This document shows positions 1 to 6,312 of a stretch of 6,312 nucleotides of DNA, one piece after another. The stretch is from NCBI GenBank assembly GCA_014378805.1, contig JACMMY010000256.1, positions 1 through 6,312 of the forward strand. The letters are read 5' to 3'. The translations under genes and the position numbers were made by a program. The notes under the pieces were generated by a model. That model saw only the letters and a program-made list of their open reading frames with translations, made no database searches and was not told the DNA's origin. Position 1 is the first letter of the stretch. Each line of letters opens with the position of its first letter. This DNA comes from Moraxellaceae bacterium. Its GTDB lineage: Bacteria > Pseudomonadota > Gammaproteobacteria > Pseudomonadales > Moraxellaceae.

Positions 1-2474
1 ACCACCACACGGCGTTTGCCATTTTCCCGTGAAATTTGTGCAGGACTCGTCGCAATTTGAAAATCGACTAACTCGCCCAACAATACCGTTGAACCCGCGT
101 TATTGGGTAGAGGAACAGGCATTTTCTTTAAGGCTTCAATATCTTGCCGAATATCATCCTTTAGCCTGACAACGATATCAAAGCGCCGATCACCCTCAAA
201 TAACGCCCCAGCCTTCTCACCAGCAACTAAACCTGCAATCAGATTTTGCACATCCAGCATAGAGAGTCCGTAATTTGAAATCGTATCTCGCCTTAACGCC
301 AAGGTGAGCATTGGTTGTCCTGTGAATTGTTCAACTTTGACGTCTGCGCTGCCTGATACTTTTTCCAAAACCGCTGCGATTTGATTGCCCGTGACGAGCA
401 ATTGCTCCATATCATCACCAAACACTTTGACAGCAACATCAGTTCGGACACCAGAAATCAACTCGTTAAACCGCATTTGAATTGGCTGGGTGAATTCGTA
501 GTTATTACCGATCACCCGTCCAACTGCTGCTTGAATATCGGCCACAACTGCTTCTTTGCTTTTACTCGGATCAGGCCATTCCTTTCTGGGTTTGAGCATG
601 ACAAAGTTGTCGGCCACACTGGGCGGAACTGGATCAGTGGCAATTTCGGCAGTACCCACCTTAGCAAACATGGTTTTCACTTCAGGCAATTTTTTGATTT
701 CATTTTCAAGAGCGTATTGCATATCTACCGATTGAGTGAGCGACGTTCCCGATATACGCAGGGCATGCAGTGCCACATCGCCTTCATCCAGCGAGGGAAT
801 AAACTCTGTCCCCAGACGTGTTGAAAGCAGAAGGCTGAACGCAAATAACCCTGTCGCCGTCAGCAGAACAATTTTTTTATGCCCCATTGACCAGTGAAAG
901 ACAGGGATATAGCAGCGTTTTAAAAAGCGGATTAAGCGACCATCATGGATATTGATCTGACCTGTCGTTACCATGGCAATCGCCGCAGGAATAAAGGTCA
1001 CAGAGATCAGGATTGCCGCGAATAAAGCCAAAATGACGGTCAATGCCATCGGCGTGAACATCTTGCCTTCTATGCCTGTTAAGGTGAGCAAAGGGATATA
1101 CACCGACATGATTATGAGTTGACCAAACAACAGTGCTTTGCGTGATTCTTTAGTCGCCTCAAAGACGGTTTCAAACCGCTCGGCGCGCGTCAGCACACGT
1201 CCAAACTCTCGTTGACGCATTGCCAGTTTACTCAAGGCATGTTCAACAATGACCACTGTTCCATCAATAATGATCCCAAAATCGAGCGCTCCCAAGCTCA
1301 TCAAATTCGCACTGACTTTGAGATGCACCATGCCTGTAATTGTCATCAGCATGGCAAGTGGAATCACTAATGCAGTGACCAGCGCAGCGCGAAAATGCCC
1401 CAAGAATGTAAACAATACCGCGATGACCAATATCGCCCCTTCAAACAAATTGGTTTTGACGGTATTGATGGTGGCATCGACTAATACGGTTCGATCATAG
1501 ACCGCATTCGCAATGACATTTTCAGGCAAATTCTGTTGAATCTGCTTTAATTTTTCATTGATGCGCATGGAGACCGTTCGAGAATTTTCACCGATCAACA
1601 TGAACGCTGTGCCAAGCACAACTTCTTGCCCATCTTTGGTGGCTGCCCCCGTCCGAATTTCGCTACCGATGTGAATATCTGCAACATCACGCAATCGGAC
1701 AATTTGTCCCGCATGATTTTTAACCGCAATGGCCCCGACCTCATCAATGCTGGTCATTTGTGCGGGAGAGCGCAGGAGATATTGTTGCCCTGACTTTTCA
1801 ATATAACCTGCACCGACATTACTGTTATTCAGGCTCAAGGCTTTGACGATGTCTTGTACTGTCAGCCCTAAACCACGCAGCTGCTCGGGTTGAGGCGACA
1901 CGACGTACTGTTTAACATAGCCGCCAATCGAGTTGACCTCGGTCACACCCGTCACCGAACGTAACTGAGGCTTAATAACCCAATCCTGCAAGGTACGCAG
2001 TTCAGTTGCATTTAATGGCGACGGGCTATTCGGTTTATTTTCCACGGTATACATGAAAATTTCACCAAGCCCCGTCGAAATCGGGCCTAGTTCTGGCGTT
2101 AAATTCTCAGGCAATACATTGCGTGCCGTCTGCAATCGTTCATTGACCAATTGCCGCGCGAAATAAATATCCGTCCCATCCTCAAAAATCACCGTCACTT
2201 GCGACAGTCCATAACGAGAAACTGAACGTGTGGCTTTCAGATCAGGTAAACCTGCCAAAGCAGTTTCAATCGGTAAACTGACCCGACTTTCCGCTTCAAA
2301 CGGCGAGTAACCCGCCGCCTCAGTGTTGATTTGAACCTGTACATTGGTAATATCAGGCACGGCATCAATCGGTAAACGCTGATAGTTGTAAATCCCTAAA
2401 GCACTGATGGCAGTAAAGATTAAAACGATCAACCAGCGCTGCGTAATCGCAAACTTTATAAGACGATCAAACAT
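1..2474 (-). CDS. czcA: CzcA-like heavy-metal RND efflux permease (partial, C-terminus outside window)
   Basis: This is the inner-membrane proton/metal antiporter of a tripartite CzcCBA pump. It is open from ATG at 2474-2472 to base 1 with no in-frame stop in the stretches checked, giving about 824 of the roughly 1,040-1,060 residues usual for the family. It begins MFDRLIKFAITQRW, with transmembrane segment 1 near residues 13-31, followed by RLPIDAVPDITNVQVQI, a hallmark of heavy-metal RND proteins. Segment 4 reads ALDFGIIIDGTVVIVEH and carries D398, D404 and E411, equivalent to the acidic residues needed for proton/cation transport in Cupriavidus CzcA. This pattern marks the divalent-cation (Zn/Co/Cd) subgroup. 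Next come GQLIIMSVYIPLLTLTGIEGKMF, segment 7 near 531-549, FIPSLDEGD, and the second periplasmic domain with RTDVAVKVFGDDM. Segments 8-12 lie off the window. It starts 11 bases after the adaptor gene, with GGAGAG (2479-2484) as ribosome-binding site. Exact metal range is inferred. Confidence 0.95.
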   Translation of the reverse strand, partial: MFDRLIKFAITQRWLIVLIFTAISALGIYNYQRLPIDAVPDITNVQVQINTEAAGYSPFEAESRVSLPIETALAGLPDLKATRSVSRYGLSQVTVIFEDGTDIYFARQLVNERLQTARNVLPENLTPELGPISTGLGEIFMYTVENKPNSPSPLNATELRTLQDWVIKPQLRSVTGVTEVNSIGGYVKQYVVSPQPEQLRGLGLTVQDIVKALSLNNSNVGAGYIEKSGQQYLLRSPAQMTSIDEVGAIAVKNHAGQIVRLRDVADIHIGSEIRTGAATKDGQEVVLGTAFMLIGENSRTVSMRINEKLKQIQQNLPENVIANAVYDRTVLVDATINTVKTNLFEGAILVIAVLFTFLGHFRAALVTALVIPLAMLMTITGMVHLKVSANLMSLGALDFGIIIDGTVVIVEHALSKLAMRQREFGRVLTRAERFETVFEATKESRKALLFGQLIIMSVYIPLLTLTGIEGKMFTPMALTVILALFAAILISVTFIPAAIAMVTTGQINIHDGRLIRFLKRCYIPVFHWSMGHKKIVLLTATGLFAFSLLLSTRLGTEFIPSLDEGDVALHALRISGTSLTQSVDMQYALENEIKKLPEVKTMFAKVGTAEIATDPVPPSVADNFVMLKPRKEWPDPSKSKEAVVADIQAAVGRVIGNNYEFTQPIQMRFNELISGVRTDVAVKVFGDDMEQLLVTGNQIAAVLEKVSGSADVKVEQFTGQPMLTLALRRDTISNYGLSMLDVQNLIAGLVAGEKAGALFEGDRRFDIVVRLKDDIRQDIEALKKMPVPLPNNAGSTVLLGELVDFQIATSPAQISRENGKRRVV

Positions 2475-2485
2475 AACGCTCTCCA

Positions 2486-3997
2486 TTAATGGTCATGGGA
2501 AGCACCAGCTTTTCCAAGCTCCGCCGTCAGTAAATAGGAATTTCCAGCAGCGTAAACCTGCCCTTCTTTTAAACCCGATAAAACCTCAGCATAACCATTG
2601 CTGCGTTGACCTAACTCAAGAGGTCTAATCTCAAATTGATCACCAACGCGGATGTAGGCTACAGTCCAATCTCTAAAGGCTTGTAATGCATCCTCACGGA
2701 CCGCTAAGTGCGACTGACTCGCGCCAGTCCCAATGCTGGCTTTGACCAATTGACCTTGTCGCCATTGCTGTGATGGATTTTTAAAGCGGATGTGCGCTTG
2801 AGCAGTTCGTGTTTCATTGCCGAGCAATGCACTGACATAAGACACTTGACCGACGATTTGTGAATCATTCGCGGCTTGTGATTGGATGTTTGCGGACATG
2901 CCCACTTTCACTTGCGAAACGAATGCTTCTGGAACATTCACCACCGCAATCATGTCTGTCGTATTGGCGATTTGAAACAGTACGCTATCACCCGAAACAG
3001 ATTGCCCAGCGACTGCTTTGCTGTCGATCACTGATCCGCTGATGGGCGCACGCACATAGATTTTGCTATCCGATTGATTCGCGCCATCGCCGCCTAAACT
3101 TTTAATCATGCGTGTCGCTTCATCGAAACGAATCGCTGTTTCCGCATAATTTGCTTTGGCTTGTAGATAATCCTGCTCTGGAGAAACTTTTTCTTTCCAC
3201 AAACGTTCTTCTCGATTAAGCGTGCTTTTTGCAAGGGTGAGTTGTTGCTGTGCGGTGCGCTGGGTTGCGCGTAAGGTTAATAAATCACGACTTTCGATCA
3301 CGGCTAAAACATCGCCCGCTTGAACGGATGCGCCAAGTGGTTTATTGACCGTCACCACCACCCCAGAAGTTCTGGCAACGACTGCAACCTGCTGATCCAT
3401 GGGAATTTGTATTTCTCCCGCAGCCTCTAATTGACCTTGGAAGGAATGAGACGCGACTTTCAGCAACTCAATCCCACTACTTTTAATCGACGCATCAGCG
3501 AGCTGTAGTCTGCCCTCAAGTTGAGTCCATTTTAGGTCATGGGTTTTATTGGCATAGGTCGCTTTAATCAGCATCTCAAACGAATGTGGCTCATAAACAA
3601 TTTGATCACCCAGCAAATAATCTGCCTCTGGTTTAAACCGTAACTGCTCTTGCGTATCTAATCGCTGCACAATGACATTGGCTGAAAACTGATTGGGCGA
3701 AATCGGCTTATTTTGATCAAACGCATAAAGACGTAATTGCGGTTCAACGCCGGTCTCAAAAATTTTGACTTCAAGCGCAAAATCACCATCACGGAATAGT
3801 TTACCGCCATGTGGACCTTTTTCAGGCGCTGAGCCTTCAGCGGCGGACGTTTGCCCAGCATGACTATCTTCATTCGTCTTGTCAGATGCGCCTTTATGAT
3901 TGACGTGATACCAAGCGTAACCGAGCATCGTTACGAGTAATACAACGGCTAAGCCAATATAAATAAATTTGAAAGACTTGTGATTTATTTGACTCAT
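2486..3997 (-). CDS. czcB: CzcB-like periplasmic adaptor (membrane fusion protein) of heavy-metal efflux pump
   Basis: This 503-residue RND adaptor links the inner-membrane pump to the outer-membrane channel. A single membrane anchor spans about residues 11-29, followed by a His/Glu/Ser-rich linker (30-60). Residues about 61-165 form the extra N-terminal domain found in CzcB-type adaptors, opening with GPHGGKLF. The adaptor core follows: two half-lipoyl segments (about 203-237, around VVARTSGVVVTV and GASVQAGDVL; and about 311-345, around YVRAPISGSVID and GQSVSGDSVLFQI) flank a coiled-coil alpha-hairpin (about 238-300). A beta-barrel (about 348-425) and membrane-proximal domain (about 430-495) complete it. 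The C-terminus ends in HDH. The start overlaps the czcC stop by one base (TAATG), and AGG about nine bases upstream serves as ribosome-binding site, so translational coupling is likely. The family is known to deliver or bind metal in some members; binding here by the His-bearing ends is inferred. Confidence 0.95.
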   Translation of the reverse strand: MSQINHKSFKFIYIGLAVVLLVTMLGYAWYHVNHKGASDKTNEDSHAGQTSAAEGSAPEKGPHGGKLFRDGDFALEVKIFETGVEPQLRLYAFDQNKPISPNQFSANVIVQRLDTQEQLRFKPEADYLLGDQIVYEPHSFEMLIKATYANKTHDLKWTQLEGRLQLADASIKSSGIELLKVASHSFQGQLEAAGEIQIPMDQQVAVVARTSGVVVTVNKPLGASVQAGDVLAVIESRDLLTLRATQRTAQQQLTLAKSTLNREERLWKEKVSPEQDYLQAKANYAETAIRFDEATRMIKSLGGDGANQSDSKIYVRAPISGSVIDSKAVAGQSVSGDSVLFQIANTTDMIAVVNVPEAFVSQVKVGMSANIQSQAANDSQIVGQVSYVSALLGNETRTAQAHIRFKNPSQQWRQGQLVKASIGTGASQSHLAVREDALQAFRDWTVAYIRVGDQFEIRPLELGQRSNGYAEVLSGLKEGQVYAAGNSYLLTAELGKAGASHDH

Positions 3998-5202
3998 TAT
4001 TTTTTACCTAAATATAATGCAGTTGGAGGAGTTTCACGTTCAATTCCTGCAATCGCTTGCTGGATATTGAACCAGACATCAAGACGACGCTCGCGCGACT
4101 CACGCCACACACGCCGTGCGTCAATCCATTCAAGCAAGCCTGTTTTTCCAGACTGATAGGCAAGTTGTGCAATGCGCAAACTTTCCGCTGCCGCTGGAAT
4201 GACGACTTGATCGACCGTGGTTAATAATTGTTGATGACTCTGTAAGCGTTGTTTTGCATTCTCCAGCAAAATGTTCGAACGCTGTTGCTGAACAGCGACG
4301 AGATAGTTCGCTTGTTCCAGTTCATTTTGAGCATCAGCACGTGCAACCTGATTCTGGTTAAACAAAGGAATCGGCATAGAAACACCTGCCAATAAAACCA
4401 CATCCCCTGTTTGTTGATAACGTCTCGTCCCTACGCTCAAGGTCATCTCTGGCAGGCGTTCGGCATTCGCCAAACGATGTTGGATATCAGCCTCTTGCCG
4501 CACAAGCACGGCATGGCGTTGACTGATGGTTTTATCGGTATTCATGGAAAAATTGGTTGGAAGCGGAATAGGCTCATGACCTAAATTGCCGACACTTAAA
4601 CTGCAGGTTGCTTTGCGTTGTAGTGCGTCACTTTGATAAAGCGCTACTTTTTGATTCGCCTCAATTGCCAGCGCTTGCGCACGTTCAGCATCGGATTGCA
4701 CCACGCGACCCGCCCTGTATTTTTCTTGGATCAGCCGTGCTTGGGATTGGGCAATATCGCGATCATCGACAGCCAGTTTGCTGCGTTGCTCGGCAACATA
4801 CCATTCAGCTAAACAAAGACGGACTTCGGCATTGAGTTGTGCTTGTCGCTGCTGAATCGCCAACAGATTACTAGATTGTTTTGCTATCGCAAGATCGACA
4901 CGTAAACGTCTTTTATTATTTAATGGCACTGCCTGACTCAGTTGAACGGAATAGCTTGGGCCATCTAAATCCTTTAAATTGGCGTTACCCAGATTATCCA
5001 ATTCAACAGCGACTTCGGGATTACTAAAACGCCCGCTGTGTTGAATTTTTAATGAGCGACTTGAATCTTGCCGATATAAATATTGCAGGTTCGGGTCGAG
5101 TGCATAAGCCTGTTTCTGGGCTTCTGCTAAAGTCAGTTCAGCAAATACAGAAGATGTAGAAAGTAGTCCTGTGAAGACTAAAATATAATTGAAAACACGC
5201 AT
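3997..5202 (-). CDS. czcC: CzcC-like outer-membrane efflux channel (TolC/OEP family)
   Basis: This 401-residue outer-membrane factor forms the exit duct of the pump, acting as a trimer in characterised relatives. An N-terminal signal peptide (MRVFNYILVF... ending SVFA) predicts cleavage after A21, leaving ELTLAEAQKQA, a typical first helix of the family. No lipobox cysteine is seen. The two internal repeats of the OEP fold are visible: KYRAGRVVQSDAERAQA near residues 161-177 and AYQSGKTGLLEWIDARRVW near 348-366. The motif PIPLFNQNQ (278-286) is characteristic of metal-pump OMFs. Two cysteines, C130 and C200, lie in the mature part. The length fits CzcC. The start is ATG at 5202-5200, supported by AGGAA (5208-5212) and by the signal peptide directly following. 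A 77-base spacer with a hairpin separates it from the His-rich gene upstream, and czcB follows with one base of overlap. Confidence 0.94.
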   Translation of the reverse strand: MRVFNYILVFTGLLSTSSVFAELTLAEAQKQAYALDPNLQYLYRQDSSRSLKIQHSGRFSNPEVAVELDNLGNANLKDLDGPSYSVQLSQAVPLNNKRRLRVDLAIAKQSSNLLAIQQRQAQLNAEVRLCLAEWYVAEQRSKLAVDDRDIAQSQARLIQEKYRAGRVVQSDAERAQALAIEANQKVALYQSDALQRKATCSLSVGNLGHEPIPLPTNFSMNTDKTISQRHAVLVRQEADIQHRLANAERLPEMTLSVGTRRYQQTGDVVLLAGVSMPIPLFNQNQVARADAQNELEQANYLVAVQQQRSNILLENAKQRLQSHQQLLTTVDQVVIPAAAESLRIAQLAYQSGKTGLLEWIDARRVWRESRERRLDVWFNIQQAIAGIERETPPTALYLGKK

Positions 5203-5279
5203 GTTATTTCCTGATAGATATCAAAGCAAAAGTGCTAGCCAATCAAGGGCTAGTCCATGTCAATGAAACTCAGGAATTT
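5203..5279 (-). other. Spacer between the His-rich membrane gene and czcC
   Basis: This 77-base non-coding spacer holds the czcC ribosome-binding site (AGGAA on the minus strand, 5208-5212) and a small inverted repeat described separately. It is longer than the 11-base and overlapping junctions further down the operon. No convincing separate promoter for czcC was recognised here, so co-transcription with the upstream gene is the simplest reading. Confidence 0.6.
5222..5253 (-). terminator. Possible weak terminator or attenuator hairpin upstream of czcC
   Basis: Read on the minus strand, CTAGCC (5253-5248) and GGCTAG (5240-5235) are perfect inverted repeats separated by seven bases. After a three-base gap come TTTT (5231-5228) and, two bases further on, TTT. 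The shape resembles an intrinsic terminator, but the stem is only six base pairs, half of them G-C, and the U-tract is interrupted. It is more likely to cause partial termination or pausing, or to be a 3'-end stabilising hairpin, than to stop transcription fully. It lies inside what looks like one operon, so a role in lowering czcCBA relative to the first gene is possible but inferred. Confidence 0.3.
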
Positions 5280-5786
5280 TTAATGACGAAGAACAACTGT
5301 GCGAGTCAGTATGGAAATGGAATTTCTTATCGGAAAATTGAAGACAGGCACTCTGCCTGTGTCACGCGGAATAAAGAATTTGAGAAGTGCAAAAAAAGCC
5401 CAAAGTAATAAAAGGCCTGAGAAAACAGTCAGCGTTTCAGCCGGCTCGACAATCTTGAGCAGGTGTTGAATGAAGTCATCACTAGGCGTAGCTAATACAT
5501 GATCAGCGCTATGATCAGATGCATCATGCATTGTTGAGGATTGCGGAACGACATGAGCACCACTTAAGCCATCATGAGGTTTTTCACTCATATGATGTAT
5601 GGTCCAGCTCACCATGTAGCCTGAATCTTGCACCGTGACTCTATGAGTCTCACCATGCTGGAACAAGAATAGTGGCAACCATGAAAACAAACCCATCGCC
5701 ACCAACAAATACGCAGCCAGCACCATCTGCAAGATTGTTTTCTTGCCTGCGTTGAGCTTTTGTAGGGATCTTTGGTGGTTGCGCAT
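5280..5786 (-). CDS. Unrecognised two-span membrane protein with His-rich periplasmic loop, CzcI position
   Basis: I do not recognise this 168-residue protein by family. It has a basic N-terminus (RNHQRSLQKLNAGKK), a hydrophobic segment at about 18-42, a hydrophilic middle and a second hydrophobic segment at about 116-139, followed by a basic tail (KFFIPRDTGR...). By the positive-inside rule both ends are cytoplasmic and the loop is periplasmic. The loop has nine histidines between residues 44 and 96 (H44, H48, H64, H65, H71, H78, H87, H92, H96), plus Met and Asp residues, clustered as HGETH, TIHHMSEKPH and MHDASDHSADH. This suits binding of divalent metal. It is the first gene before czcCBA, the place of the small periplasmic CzcI in other operons, but its size and two-span layout differ from CzcI, so homology is not claimed. 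The ATG at 5786-5784 is the first in the frame after an upstream stop (5808-5810). No good ribosome-binding site precedes it, and M21 is a possible later start. Confidence 0.75.
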   Translation of the reverse strand: MRNHQRSLQKLNAGKKTILQMVLAAYLLVAMGLFSWLPLFLFQHGETHRVTVQDSGYMVSWTIHHMSEKPHDGLSGAHVVPQSSTMHDASDHSADHVLATPSDDFIQHLLKIVEPAETLTVFSGLLLLWAFFALLKFFIPRDTGRVPVFNFPIRNSISILTRTVVLRH

Positions 5787-6004
5787 AAATAAGGACAGCG
5801 TACTCGGTTAGAGGTAATCAACGGATGGATGTCATACGAGGATTAGGAATGCCTCAGGTTAACTAAAAGCTTTGAAAAAGTGAATATATTTGAATTTTCT
5901 TCTGGATGCTGTCTAGATTTTGTTGTGATGGAAATGACAACCGCTTATATGTGAATAAAACAATGAAACGCAGATTAATGTATCGGTTCAATTTAAGTGG
6001 AATA
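5787..6004 (-). promoter_or_regulatory. Intergenic leader and probable promoter region of the czc operon
   Basis: This 218-base non-coding stretch lies between the zincin-like gene and the His-rich gene, both on the minus strand, and is the most likely site of the operon promoter. It is AT-rich in its middle. Weak candidates on the minus strand are a -35-like TTGTCA (5940-5935), which lacks a good partner at 16-18 bases, and TAGACA (5915-5910) with TATATT (5888-5883) at 21 bases, too long for an ordinary sigma-70 promoter. Neither is convincing. A bulged inverted repeat (5838-5855) could form a hairpin in the leader RNA. No clear Zur-type or other long symmetrical operator was recognised, and no intrinsic terminator for the upstream gene was seen. 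Confidence 0.4.
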
Positions 6005-6312
6005 TTAAAACGGCAAACACGCCTTCAGATCACTGCACGCCTCGCCTTTTTCTCGTTTCAGAAAATAATCCTCAACCATCTTTGCTTGTTGCTCCAGCCC
6101 ATATTGAAAAAACGCTTTGCCTTCTTTCAATGCATAACGATAACGACGATCAAATAACGCATGGCGAACGACTTTCACACCTTGTTGAATTTGCCAAACA
6201 TGGACGAGTTCATGAATCAGCCATGATTGTGTTGCTAATGAAAGTTTACTGAAATCATCAGATAAATCATTTGGATTGAAATAAATCGAGCCATTAGGAC
6301 TCATGGCATAGC
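6005..6312 (-). CDS. Vgr-related / zincin-like HExxH protein (partial, N-terminus outside window)
   Basis: About 101 C-terminal residues are visible, and the frame stays open to the window edge. The ATG at 6304-6302 is probably internal, since the residues before it (Tyr-Ala) continue the frame and the text AMSPNGSIYFNP resembles the middle of the family. The key motif is HELVHVWQ (6214-6191), a gluzincin-like HExxH on a helix, followed about 40 residues later by GLEQQAKMVEDYF, whose acidic residues could supply the third zinc ligand. From memory of the family, this pattern occurs in short Acinetobacter/Moraxellaceae proteins annotated as Vgr-related, and it resembles the DUF4157 (eCIS core) metallopeptidase-like domain. 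Two cysteines sit near the C-terminus (EACSDLKACLPF). Activity and substrate are unknown. It ends 218 bases before the czc-linked gene and is probably a separate transcription unit. Confidence 0.75.
   Translation of the reverse strand, partial: YAMSPNGSIYFNPNDLSDDFSKLSLATQSWLIHELVHVWQIQQGVKVVRHALFDRRYRYALKEGKAFFQYGLEQQAKMVEDYFLKREKGEACSDLKACLPF

Noticed and set aside
381..824. Plus-strand open frame of 147 codons inside czcA
   Set aside because: It lies wholly within the antisense of a strongly conserved RND permease reading frame, and its translation shows no recognisable family features.
1249..1500. Plus-strand open frame of 83 codons opposite the CzcA segment 4-5 region
   Set aside because: It is antisense to highly conserved membrane-segment codons, and its translation looks like a by-product of those codons.
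2407..2628. Plus-strand open frame spanning the czcA/czcB junction
   Set aside because: It runs antisense through two confirmed genes and their short junction, with no ribosome-binding site or family signal noticed.
5883..5915. TAGACA and TATATT on the minus strand as a MerR-type promoter with a long spacer
   Set aside because: The 21-base spacing exceeds the 19-20 typical of MerR-regulated promoters and the spacer contains no dyad symmetry, so it is mentioned only as a weak candidate.
5906..6157. Plus-strand open frame of 83 codons partly in the intergenic region
   Set aside because: Its second half is antisense to the HExxH protein gene, and its translation is a basic, low-information sequence. 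Only about 100 bases are free of overlap, with no promoter or ribosome-binding site recognised.
1..6312. Mobile element or resistance-island signature around the czc genes
   Set aside because: No transposase, integrase, tRNA, terminal inverted repeat or target-site duplication was seen, and composition appears even by eye across the window.

Overview
The window holds most of a tripartite heavy-metal efflux operon of the Czc (cobalt-zinc-cadmium) type. Every real gene lies on the minus strand, so transcription runs from high to low coordinates. By eye the base composition is moderate (mid-40s % GC, not computed). The combination of Czc protein style and a neighbouring Vgr-related HExxH protein suggests a Moraxellaceae gammaproteobacterium, most likely Acinetobacter. 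That assignment is an inference from family resemblance; no marker gene is present.

Layout in transcription order: (1) 6312-6005, the C-terminal part of a small zincin-like protein with an HELVH motif, cut by the window edge. (2) 6004-5787, a non-coding stretch that probably carries the operon promoter and leader. (3) 5786-5280, an unrecognised 168-residue protein with two membrane segments and a histidine-rich loop predicted to be periplasmic. (4) 5279-5203, a spacer with a hairpin followed by a T-rich tract. (5) 5202-3997, the CzcC-like outer-membrane factor. (6) 3997-2486, the CzcB-like periplasmic adaptor, overlapping czcC by one base. (7) 2474-1, the CzcA-like RND proton/metal antiporter, of which about 824 N-terminal residues are visible and the C-terminus lies beyond base 1.

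The three Czc proteins form one envelope-spanning pump. CzcA in the inner membrane takes metal from the periplasm or cytoplasm, CzcB bridges, and CzcC provides the outer-membrane channel. Transmembrane segment 4 of CzcA keeps all three acidic residues (D398, D404, E411) typical of the divalent-cation (HME1-like) branch, which favours Zn/Co/Cd over the monovalent Cu/Ag branch. The His-rich protein occupies the position that CzcI holds in other czc operons and may be a metal-sensing or metal-buffering accessory.

No RNA gene, insertion sequence, CRISPR array or attachment site was seen. The Czc core is a well-described system. The least explained parts are the 168-residue His-rich membrane protein, the hairpin separating it from czcC, and the leader upstream.
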